Of a stretch of DNA of 64,000 bases, positions 54,245-62,858 are shown piece after piece. The stretch comes from Asparagopsis taxiformis (taxonomy: Eukaryota > Rhodophyta > Florideophyceae > Bonnemaisoniales > Bonnemaisoniaceae): NCBI GenBank assembly GCA_030407315.1, contig JALQPE010000356.1, positions 62,001 to 126,000 of the forward strand. The letters are read 5' to 3'. A program made the translations under genes and the position numbers. Below the pieces are notes generated by a model. That model had not been told where the DNA came from, searched no databases, and worked only from the letters and a program-made list of their open reading frames with translations. Every line of letters begins with the position of its first letter. Within the stretch, counting starts at the first letter, position 1.

Positions 54245-56505
54245 TCATGATTCATGATTAAGCCGTAGTAATTTGACTTGTTGACGGTATTGTGCCGGCT
54301 TCAAGGCCTTTGTCAGAACGTCTGCAGCGTTGTTGGTAGATGCTATGTGTTGCAAATCGATGCGGCTGCGTGCTATTTGTTCTTTGAGGTAATGGTACCT
54401 TACATCAATATGTTTGGATTTGGGCGTGGGATGTGGCATGTTGGCTTTGATGACTGCTCCGGCGTTCTCCATGAAGAGCGGAGTAGGTTTCTGTTCTGGA
54501 TGTTGTAGATCAGCGAGTAGATGGCGAATACATATGATGTGCTGGGCGGTCTGATAGCCCGCGACGTATTCCGCAGCCCATGTGCTTGGTGCTACGGATT
54601 TCTGCCTTTTTGAATGCCATGAAATGGGGACGTCGTTGTACATAATTACCGTGCCGGACGTTGATCGTCTAGTAGATTCACAAGTGGCAAAGTCGCTGTC
54701 GGAGAATGCCTTGAGCGAGCTTTGGAATTGTGTTCTGTAGTGGAGGCCTTTATTAGGCATGTCCTTGAGGTATCTGAGGACTCTGTAGTAGGTAGAAAAT
54801 CCGCAAAGCGGCAAAACCACCCTACAGGTTTCCCGAGCCTCGGTAGTGTGGTAGAGCAAGCGAATCTTGCGCTAACCGCCAATAGCGAGTATACCCCGAA
54901 AGGTCTGCCGGTAATACCGGGTGAAGGTTGGGGGGTGCTCACGCACGAAGTGCGTATTGATGGAGCGAAAGACGTAACCCGTCGAGCTGTATAGCTAAAG
55001 CTAATTCGTCCTAGAAGGATAGAAAAGAGCGATGCAAACACTGTTCAGTGGAGTCGTAAATTCCACGTGAGTTTACGTTACCTCTAAAGGTTGAGCACTC
55101 TGGCTAATCCAGAGGCATTTTATACTAAACTAAGTTACTGTAAACAGTTAGGGTAGGTAGACAGTTAGGAATAAATATCCTTATGTGCACCAATCAGATC
55201 CCTGATTATGGCGACTGCGGGAGCCCTCGAGATCACCGACTGTTAGTGTTACGGTGTAAAGTTAGCTGAGTCAGCTTAGTTAAAATTTGCCCCTTGTGGG
55301 GTCTTTAGTTGTCCCAATGGGTCCCTCTCCCTCACTGGTCTGAGGTACAGCGAGGCTGTTTCCATTGGTTATTCCCGAACCGGGGTCGTCCAATAGGATG
55401 TCGACACGACCCCACCAGGGCAGACCACTCCGTGGTATGACAGACTCGGAGTCCCGCTTGCCAGTGGAGTTTGGTCGGTTTGTGGCTATAGCGGCCGAGG
55501 AATCCCGTGATATAGGAGATGTATGGACGCTTGGAATCGGCCAGATAGCGAAGACTACCTACGAGTGACGTGTAGTTAAACTTGCTTGTGTCGAGTGGTT
55601 CGCTCAAGTGTTTTGTGGTATTGAGTATATCGGACGCGACTGGAGAACTCGCTGGTTTTGCACCTGTGAGTTCAAAGTTTTGGAGCAGCGTTGCAATGTA
55701 TGCGGGTTGGCTGGCGTGAATGCCGGTATTTTCGCGATTAACTTTCCATCCCAGGATGTGTTTGACAGGTCCCAGGTTTTTGATGACGTATTTGGACTCT
55801 AGTTGTTGCTTGGCTGTTTCACGCAGCCGGGAGCAATTGGATACCACTAGAAAGTCATCAATTGTGATAACAGAAAAGAAGAAGTTGTCTGGGTGTGTTT
55901 TGGATCGTAGGAGGAATGTGCAGCTTTCACTGGATAAGCGTGTAAAGTTGCGCCTTTCCAGGTGCTGTGATAATACACGTGTGAATGTGCTGCACGCTTT
56001 TTTGGCACCGTACATGTTGCCAGTCACTTTGCAGATGTGACCGGGATACTTGTAGGTGTCTTCAAAGCGTTGTGGCTGGTGGATGTAAAGGGGCTTGTCT
56101 AGACCAAAAGTCTCGTGTAAAAAGGCTGATTCTATGTCCCAATGGTGTACCTCATAATTGTGTGCAGCGGAAATGGCGAGTGCAAGTCGGATTGCATCTC
56201 TGTCTGCAACTGGGGACGTGATTGTGTCCGGATCATAGTGCTCGTGAGGTTTCTGTAAGTCGCCGCGAAGGTTACACCTTGTTTTGCGGGAGATGGGGAT
56301 ACCGTTGCCGTCCATTTTGGTTTTAAGAACCATTTTGACCGGTAATAGTTTTGTGTTAGGTGGCAGTTGTGTTTTTGGAATGTATGTAAGCGTGCCGCGG
56401 CGTTCTAGTGAGTCCAATTCCGCGTTCCAGGATATGGCCCATTCAACTGCGTCCAGTGCCTTTCTGGCCTCTGACAGCGTTTTGGGATGCACTACTGAGT
56501 TTGAT
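54245..56505 (-). pseudogene. Copia 3 fragment: RT and RNase H, interrupted by a solo LTR
   Basis: From about 56500 downward: a linker region (HPKTLSEARKALDAVEW), then RT with WDIESAFLHETF, TGNMYGAKKACSTF and the catalytic TIDDFLVVS, up to LHWQAGLRV. A 659-bp insertion follows (54784-55442). The chain resumes with LRYLKDMPNKG, RNase H (AFSDSDFATCESTRRSTSG) and the end SKHIDVRYHYLKEQI...ADVLTKAL. Gag, protease and integrase are missing: the element is cut at about 56505 where the palindrome array begins. Its wording differs from Copia 1 and 2, so it is another lineage. Confidence 0.88.
54784..55442. mobile_element. Solo LTR (659 bp) nested in Copia 3, TSD GACTC
   Basis: Begins TGTAGTAGG, ends GGTATGACA, and is flanked by GACTC at 54779-54783 and 55443-55447. 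Taking out the insert and one TSD makes the Copia motif LHWQ..LRVLRYLK continuous, which fixes the borders. There is no coding capacity. A TATAAAA lies on the minus strand near 55118-55124, so the LTR may point that way. It is unusually rich in short perfect hairpins. No second copy is in the window. Confidence 0.8.
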
Positions 56506-56515
56506 ATTAAAAATG

Positions 56516-56830
56516 TAGTAAATTTACTGCCTGAGGCAGTAAAATTACTATTTTAATTTTTTCAGTTCTAGTGCCGCAGGCAGTAAAATACAAAATTTCC
56601 TGGCAGTACGGTATGTAGCAGAATGCAGTACTGTACGATAGCAAATTCTAGTAATTTTTGCTGGTACCACAGGGCAGTAGTGCAATGCAGTGATTTTTGA
56701 TGATTTGTGCAATGGAATGTACTGCCATACAGTACTGCCCTGGCAAATGACCTGGCATTCGAATCAGGCAGTAAAATATACTGGCTCCAGCAGTGAATTG
56801 TACTGCCTGCAAGTACTGCCTTGATAGTAA
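56516..56830. repeat. Palindrome array with GGCAGTA/TACTGCC units
   Basis: Many short inverted copies of GGCAGTA and TACTGCC separated by AT-rich spacers. It opens with AGTAAATTTACTGCC, TGA, then GGCAGTAAAATTACT. It truncates Copia 3 on its left. No coding sense. Confidence 0.65.
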
Positions 56831-57175
56831 TTGGTGATTGGTATTTTCTGAGATTCAATATTGCAATAGTTGTCCAGGATAGGGTTGTACAATGTGTTCG
56901 CATGTGAGTTCAATTAGAGAATGTAGTATACGTGGCAATTCCGAAATTGCGAATATTTACGTTTTCCGCGGAATTCGAATTTCGGCGGATACGACCGGCG
57001 ACAGCAATGCACGAACATTGCTGGCGCATGCGCGCGCGCAACCGGCACACGTGTGCAACGAACGTACTGGCAACGGCCAACGGACCAACGGGTCCCTACG
57101 TGTGACCCACAAGGTCCTTTCCCATTCGGGGACGTTACGAGCAGTGTTTACACTGTAAAGCGATGCCATCGTGGC

Positions 57176-57182
57176 TATATAG
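57176..57182 (+). promoter_or_regulatory. TATA box (TATATAG) in a GC-rich segment
   Basis: Followed by a long GC-rich leader (57200-57690) and the ORF at 57692. The DNA before it (56940-57060) is dense in self-complementary words such as GCGCATGCGC and CACACGTGTG. It could be the promoter of an LTR or of a single gene. Confidence 0.4.
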
Positions 57183-57691
57183 GTATTGGCATCGTGCCGG
57201 GAGGGAAAGGGGACAATTAACGAACGAGCAACGGCTCTAGTCTACGACTGACTTCTACGTTTTATGTTTACGTTTTGCCTCGCGAGGCTTCGTCTCCGTC
57301 GAGCTGCGTACTCCCTACCCATCGCCGCACGTAAGGCTGATTGCGTGTAGTGCCTCCGGGCTTGGTTGAGAGCGCCTCCGGTGACGTACCACCTCGTTTG
57401 CTAACGTAATCCTCGCGTGGATTGTTGCGTCGTGACGCTCGTGTCTACTCGCTAACCACTCTACCGTTCTACCTAACATACAGTCAAAACACCAGCGGGT
57501 GGACTGTTCGTTCGTTTCGTTTCGTAAGGACAGCATGTCCACTGGCTCGTACCAGCTACTACTTCTAGAACTAACGTTGTTCCACACTGGTCTCTCGACC
57601 TAGAAGTTGCTACGAGCATAACGACAACCAACGAGGTTGAGCTCTTTTTACGTTAACGAAAAGCTACGTGCTACGCTACAGACGACGGTCT

Positions 57692-58297
57692 ATGAATTAC
57701 GCTGTGTCGAATTCCAGCGCGTCGCCCAGGCAACCGTTGCCAACGTCAGCGGACGCCGAAGCCGACGTGGCCTTGTCAGCAGAAGCGATCTTCGCGACTG
57801 ATCGATCTATCCCGCCGGATATCGAGGCGATCGGCCAGCTACCACGTACGGTAAGCCCGTTTGAGTCCGTGAGTATGGACCCCGCAACGCGCGGTCAGCT
57901 CAACGAAGGGAACGTGACTCCCACGGCACTACGCGTAGTGTACGAAGACCTTCGAGGTCACATCGAAAGGGCGAGCGACGCGGCCGTCGACGAAGCCGTA
58001 AGGCAGAGACTCGGAGTCTCGGAGCACGAAGCTCGTGCGTTACGTGAACGCTCAGCGACCCTCGAACGGGAAAACGAAGACTTACGAAACCGCCTCTCCG
58101 CCGTGGAGGGAAGACTCGACTCGTTTGTCGTAGTATTCAACGAAATCGTCGCCGGACGTTCCGCTCCGCCGAGCGGAAGCGATCCGAATTACGAAGGCTC
58201 GCGCGCCTATAACTCGCAATCCTCCCCGGCCGTTCCGGGAGGATACCCACCAACACCCGTTCCGACGACCCCGACAACACTACGGTGTTGGGAATGA
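57692..58297 (+). CDS. Unrecognised coiled-coil protein, possibly a gag-like fragment
   Basis: 201 residues from the first ATG. The N-terminal half is acidic and Pro/Ser-rich. Residues about 95-150 form a clear coiled coil (heptads through ALRERSATLERENEDLRNRL and SAVEGRLDS). The C-terminus is a Pro/Thr-rich stretch ending in PTTLRCWE. There are no zinc knuckle, signal peptide or catalytic motifs. GC content and codon use differ from nearby genes. The frame stops just before the right palindrome array. Coiled coils of this kind occur in LTR-element gag N-termini, so a truncated retroelement is one reading; a small host gene is another. Confidence 0.45.
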   Translation: MNYAVSNSSASPRQPLPTSADAEADVALSAEAIFATDRSIPPDIEAIGQLPRTVSPFESVSMDPATRGQLNEGNVTPTALRVVYEDLRGHIERASDAAVDEAVRQRLGVSEHEARALRERSATLERENEDLRNRLSAVEGRLDSFVVVFNEIVAGRSAPPSGSDPNYEGSRAYNSQSSPAVPGGYPPTPVPTTPTTLRCWE

Positions 58298-58302
58298 AAA
58301 AA

Positions 58303-58640
58303 GACAGTAAATTTACTGTCTGAGACAGTAAAAATTACTGTCTGGCCAAGACAGTGCGCGGAGACAGTAAAATTTACTGTCTGGAAATTTCAGAATACTG
58401 CTGCAGCAGTAAACTGGCACGAAATCTGGACAGTACCAAAAACAGTAAAATTTACTGTCCAGAACAGTAAATTTTACTGTCCGGAAGTGTTGCCGCCAGA
58501 CAGTATGTGCAGACAGTACATTTTACTGTCTGAGACAATACATTGTACTGTATTACTGCACTGTCTGGGGAAATCTGTAGACAGTAGTGTAGATAGCAAA
58601 TTGTATTGTCTGCGGGTAGTACCGTGCATTGTTTGACAAC
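58303..58640. repeat. Palindrome array with GACAGTA/TACTGTC units
   Basis: A run of perfect or near-perfect palindromes of the form ACAGTAAAATTTACTGT, at least five clear ones, with single units between. It opens with the same design as the array at 56516 (AGTAAATTTACTG, YCTGAGR, CAGTAAAA), but every core reads GTC/GAC where the left array reads GCC/GGC. Confidence 0.7.
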
Positions 58641-59183
58641 ACTGTCTGGTGGAGTGGACTTAGAGGAAATATGGAGCATAGTGTTGGTGTGAAGGTAAAT
58701 ATTGGAATGGTGTGTGGTATACGACTATATTAATTGTGATGGTGCTTTACAGATAGTTGGGTGCGGGGAAGCTAGATGCTGAATAGGACGTTGTAGAAAG
58801 GAAGATTGGGAGAACAGAACATATCTGGTTTGTCTCACCGTAAGGAGAGAATGTACAGAGTAGCTATAATATGTTGAGTTTAGCATTTCAAATTATACCT
58901 ATCTATCTTTGCATTGAAAGTGTCTAGTAGGAGACGTCAGTCTGGTAGCGAGGTGTGGTATGCACAGGACGTGGGTGGTGGCAAAGGAAAGAATACGCAC
59001 CATCCACCACTAAATTATGAAAAATAACCGTTACGGAGCACTGAGAAGCATTATTATTATGTAGAGTAGACCAGGATGGATGCATCCACTGAAATGATAT
59101 TTGCTACAACACTGCTGTACTAAGCGTGACATCCTTCCTTCAAAGCAATTCTCCTTTTAGCAAACTCCAATTGCAAGGTCAAG
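58641..59183. other. No supported gene
   Basis: Leader region of the next ORF; short frames only, no clear TATA box. Confidence 0.4.
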
Positions 59184-59990
59184 ATGAATCCCGAAACCTC
59201 CGTAAGCATCGCCGCATTTTCCGAAATAACGCGTGAGGGCTTTTCGAACATCACTGCAGAGTTGAAAGCCCTGAGTGATAAAATGGATGCCGTCGAGAAG
59301 AGCACCATTCAATTACGCGAGACTCTCGGAAATGTCGCCAAGACTGTCTCCATGCTAAACACCGATATGCAGGAGGTCAAGAGCATCGTCGATGGGCTTC
59401 TGAGCCAGGGACAAGGACATCCGAAGAAGATCGCCTCCGAGAAGGACAGGGAACGTCTCCGCATTGCGCAGGATGCGGAGAAATCGTTCACGTTCGAAAT
59501 GGTGTGTGCTGTGCTGTGTGCTGTTGTTCCAACGTACACGAAGGCAATGGTGGATAAGAGGGATAGGCATTTCAACGGATGCCAGCTAATCAATACGCTG
59601 ATGTTCGCCAGGCAGAGCAATGAGCGAAAGGATGTGTTCAATAGGACGCTTGCCGGCCGGAACCACATTGAATTGCGCTGCCAAGTTGTGACCTCTTTAA
59701 TCAAGAATACGTGTCAAAACAATTCTTTCAGAGAGGGAGGAGACCGTTCCAGCTCCAATGGAACGTCGGAAGGTATCGAACGGTGGGGGGCGCGGGGGTA
59801 TGTGACTACCGGGACCATTGAGGAGACAATTCGCGGAACGGACTCTGCTCGCATGGATGGAATGCATGGGACGTCCGAGGGAAGTGATGGGGCCGCTCGA
59901 AAGCAGAAGCGAAGAAAGGTTGGTGACAATGGGCCGTTGCACAGAAAGGAGGTAGGCATCACTGTGACGAAATCGGCACTCACGCAGTGA
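59184..59990 (+). CDS. Unrecognised coiled-coil protein
   Basis: 268 residues from ATG. Residues about 10-80 have heptad character (ELKALSDKMDAVEKSTIQL, TVSMLNTDMQEVKSIVDGLL). A middle region of mixed helices (CQLINTLMFARQSNERKDVF) follows, then a low-complexity Gly/Ser/Glu tail with a basic KQKRRK that could act as a nuclear localisation signal. The stop overlaps the frame of the next ORF (59999-60667). The tail may therefore be an unspliced intron, with AG at 59985-59986 a fair acceptor; I could not find a convincing in-frame donor. Function unknown. Confidence 0.5.
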   Translation: MNPETSVSIAAFSEITREGFSNITAELKALSDKMDAVEKSTIQLRETLGNVAKTVSMLNTDMQEVKSIVDGLLSQGQGHPKKIASEKDRERLRIAQDAEKSFTFEMVCAVLCAVVPTYTKAMVDKRDRHFNGCQLINTLMFARQSNERKDVFNRTLAGRNHIELRCQVVTSLIKNTCQNNSFREGGDRSSSNGTSEGIERWGARGYVTTGTIEETIRGTDSARMDGMHGTSEGSDGAARKQKRRKVGDNGPLHRKEVGITVTKSALTQ

Positions 59991-59998
59991 CCGGGTTT

Positions 59999-60667
59999 AT
60001 GAACAAGTCCAGAGATCATGTGCGAAACCGGTTCATCCGAGATCTTGGATTCGTTCTATACAGTGGGTTTCAAGGTTCAGTCCGAATGGAGCATCATTTG
60101 CACGACGGTGGGCTGGACATTGAGTCAGTTCCAAGTCTGTACTCGGCGCAGAGGAAAATGAATGCAGCGGAGCGTGCAGCAATGGATGACAAGAATATGA
60201 AGATTCTTCGCGACTTCATTGCAGTGCGAAAAGAAATGCTATTCAAAGTCGAGTACGAAGTTCAAATAATTGGAGAACCGGACAAGAGGTTTTTGACTAG
60301 GAGGATCAATTTAGTAGAGGTTGCACTGAACTTTGCAGTCGCCTACACGCAATGTTCTGATAAGAACATGTTCCTGCGACGTTCAGAATACTCCTTGCAA
60401 TTCATCTACATACTTGCATACGGGTTCCGAACGATTTTGAAATTTCAAAGTGGAACAGAGGTGGAAGGAGCGCAAATCCGGGAAATCAATGAAGCAGTGA
60501 AACTGCTTCTTCCCGGGGAGCGGGTGAGTAGTCGGTTCATGAATGAGGAGGTTTTGACTATATCGCGTGATAGATATGAAGAACTGAATGTAGACGATGG
60601 GGGGAATCAGTGCTGGAGGAGAGCTTCAGGTCTATGGAAGAGGACGGAGGAGATGCAGAATATGTGA
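59999..60667 (+). CDS. Unrecognised protein, possibly second exon of the preceding gene
   Basis: 222 residues from the first ATG; the frame is open back to about 59927. Basic and helical, with no known motif seen (for example NRFIRDLGFVLYSGF, FLRRSEYSLQFIYILAYGF). Its start adjoins the stop of the ORF at 59184-59990, so the two could be one spliced or frameshifted gene. It is convergent with the gene ending at 60984. Confidence 0.45.
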   Translation: MNKSRDHVRNRFIRDLGFVLYSGFQGSVRMEHHLHDGGLDIESVPSLYSAQRKMNAAERAAMDDKNMKILRDFIAVRKEMLFKVEYEVQIIGEPDKRFLTRRINLVEVALNFAVAYTQCSDKNMFLRRSEYSLQFIYILAYGFRTILKFQSGTEVEGAQIREINEAVKLLLPGERVSSRFMNEEVLTISRDRYEELNVDDGGNQCWRRASGLWKRTEEMQNM

Positions 60668-60983
60668 AGGTATTCGTCGATGATGAAATCGAGAATGAAG
60701 GGGAGTAGTATCGGATGAAACCAGTTTCGGTGTAGTAGACGAAGAATGAAGAAATAAAATTTCTGTTGAGTTGAATTTTGTAATAGATGGAAGTAGATAG
60801 ATGCGAGACATCAGGAAACCAGTCAGACGATAGTGTCAAGTCGAAGGAAAAGCGCAGAGACAGGTAGTGGAATAGTCGAAGTAAGAAGGGGCGAGGGTAT
60901 CCGTCTTTACTAGAAATTGATGGCCACAGGAGCTCTAGAATGGAATACCCAGGAACAGGATAACTACGGATAGGTGTGCTTTA

Positions 60984-62345
60984 TCATTTTTGCTCCGGAC
61001 TGCAGGTGGCAGGTGGAGGAGAGGGTGGGTGGGTAGTGTCTGAATCCGCATTGAAGCCAAGACGAGAGATAGCCTCATAGCCAATGTCTTCAAGCTCCTG
61101 GCATATAGTAGTACCACTGAAAATACAGCAAGGTAAGCGTAGATGTAGTGTACCAAACGTCTCTGCGGTTGATAGAGGCTGGAAAGTGCTGTAACAAGCT
61201 CGGCGCTGAATACGTCTCCACAGTAACGAAAACGTTGCTCCATAAGTAACAGTAGCCTTATCACGTAGGTGGAAAGAGTCCACGATGCTAGACTGTGATA
61301 GTTGGCTAAGACATAGGGGATGTAAAAATGTATTGTTGACATGGTCAAACTCGTAGGAGTCTCTGCAAAGAACTGTCATACGTTGGTCTGGGCTGGACAG
61401 GACGTAAGCAGATGAGCCGACGAGAAATGCGGAAGAAGGAGCATCATGAGAGCAATCAACGTCGACTAGATTTCCTAAAATTCGGACAATCGATGAGCTG
61501 CCTCCATCGCGTTCCGCCCTGCTCTTCACCAATATTTTCTGGAACCCGTGTTGCGAGGTACCTATGGAGTCACATAGTGCCTGAAAGGTGGGGAAAATGA
61601 TGGAAAGATCCGACTCATTTCCAGAGGGAAAGGTGATGTCCTCAAAGGACGGCTGGAAGAGAACGTCACGATTCTCTTTCGCCTTGCATTGAATGGCAAT
61701 AGTGCGGAATTGAGCAAGGGAGCAGTCAGCCTGTACTCTGATTTCTTCTTGCGATGTTTGTCGCATTCCCCTGGAGTGCTCGGATTTTGTCATCCGGAGG
61801 GAGAGGGGCTTGTCCGTGTACACACCAAGCTTCTGAAACAGAATGCTACATACAGTCAGAGCAGAGGAGGTCATGGAACTGTTGGAATCGAATGGAGGGG
61901 GAAGAGGATGTTTGGCAGCTGACTCCAGCTTTTCCAATCTTGCCAGCATTTCTGCTATGGTCTTCTTCATTTGATCCGCAGTGCAATCTTGAAGGATGCC
62001 GCGGTGGCGGTGGCGAGTGTGGTCAATGCCGTAGTCCGGGTCTCTCTCTGCTGGGGATGCAGGTGAGTCCATACTGCGAAGCTCACCACTTCGCCACGGG
62101 AGAACCCTTCCGGAATCCTTGTCGACGAGCTCGTTACGATCTGAAATCTTGACTTGAGAAAGGGTAGAGTCGAAACCATATTCAGCTTTGTATTCGAGCA
62201 ATGCATGGAGGAATGGGTCTGTTTCAGTCTTGACCTGAGTAATTTCCTTGACGATTGCAGACCACCACACAATTTTTCGTTTCCTCCCAAACGGCCGAAG
62301 TTCCCATTGAACTTCTATAACGTCGTTTGGAGCGAGAGGAAGCAT
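60984..62345 (-). CDS. Unrecognised 453-aa protein with possible Tudor/Agenet-like N-terminus
   Basis: Single open frame from ATG 62345. Residues 8-35 (VIEVQWELRPFG....KIVWWSAIVKEI) have the shape of the first strands of a Tudor/Agenet-type beta barrel; this is a weak resemblance. A short helix-prone stretch (KKTIAEMLARLEKLESAA) near 127-143 may be a coiled coil. The rest is mixed with several Cys but no pattern. No signal peptide or membrane segment. Divergent from the gene at 62859, with 513 bp between. Function unknown. Confidence 0.55.
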   Translation of the reverse strand: MLPLAPNDVIEVQWELRPFGRKRKIVWWSAIVKEITQVKTETDPFLHALLEYKAEYGFDSTLSQVKISDRNELVDKDSGRVLPWRSGELRSMDSPASPAERDPDYGIDHTRHRHRGILQDCTADQMKKTIAEMLARLEKLESAAKHPLPPPFDSNSSMTSSALTVCSILFQKLGVYTDKPLSLRMTKSEHSRGMRQTSQEEIRVQADCSLAQFRTIAIQCKAKENRDVLFQPSFEDITFPSGNESDLSIIFPTFQALCDSIGTSQHGFQKILVKSRAERDGGSSSIVRILGNLVDVDCSHDAPSSAFLVGSSAYVLSSPDQRMTVLCRDSYEFDHVNNTFLHPLCLSQLSQSSIVDSFHLRDKATVTYGATFSLLWRRIQRRACYSTFQPLSTAETFGTLHLRLPCCIFSGTTICQELEDIGYEAISRLGFNADSDTTHPPSPPPATCSPEQK

Positions 62346-62858
62346 GTTGGGATAGCTATGGGATAGAATTGTTGTATTAGTGAAAGCCTAACCGTTACCT
62401 TCTGCTAAAGAGTAGTATATACTAGGAGGATTGGAAAGGTCCAGAAGAGATGTTTAGGTGGTGTAGAAATAGAATGGACAATTGACAAAATTGACACGTC
62501 AGTGTGGATGATGTCTGCCATGAACTGATTGCAGCATAAAATTTGATGTGAATAATCGTTCTAGAAGTGAATGTCGGATGCATACGATTGGACTACAAAG
62601 ATACGCTTAGAGATGTTACGCGGCCCAATAAATTGCATGGAAAAATATTTTGAGTATTACTTTAGTATTACATTGATTATTGAGCTAACAGTCGATGTAG
62701 TTATCTTGTAAAGGTTCGGACAGGGGTGGAAAGGAAACAGCCACCGAAGTGCTACCACTCGCTGACACTTTGTTTTAAACAACCAACTTCTGCTTTGCGC
62801 CACCCTGGTCAAGCAGCAACCAACTATCCCTTTCTTAAAAACTCTACCTTTGTTCGCC
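62346..62858. other. Divergent intergenic region
   Basis: Separates the starts of the genes at 62345 (minus) and 62859 (plus). AT-rich, with TTTTAAAC near 62771 as a weak TATA-like word for the plus-strand gene. Confidence 0.4.

Noticed and set aside
54784..55442. Hammerhead or HDV-type ribozyme, or group I/II intron, in the hairpin-rich insert
   Set aside because: I found no CTGATGA...GAAA core, HDV layout or group I/II core sequences. LTR ends with a target duplication explain the insert.
57315..57587. Minus-strand 90-codon ORF in the GC-rich leader
   Set aside because: No motif, and GC-rich DNA has few stop codons by chance.
56516..58640. CRISPR-like array
   Set aside because: The repeats are short palindromes with irregular spacing and no unique spacers of constant length, in a eukaryotic context.
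61412..62152. Plus-strand ORFs (62 to 132 codons) opposite the 453-aa gene
   Set aside because: Shadows of the long minus-strand frame; no motifs.
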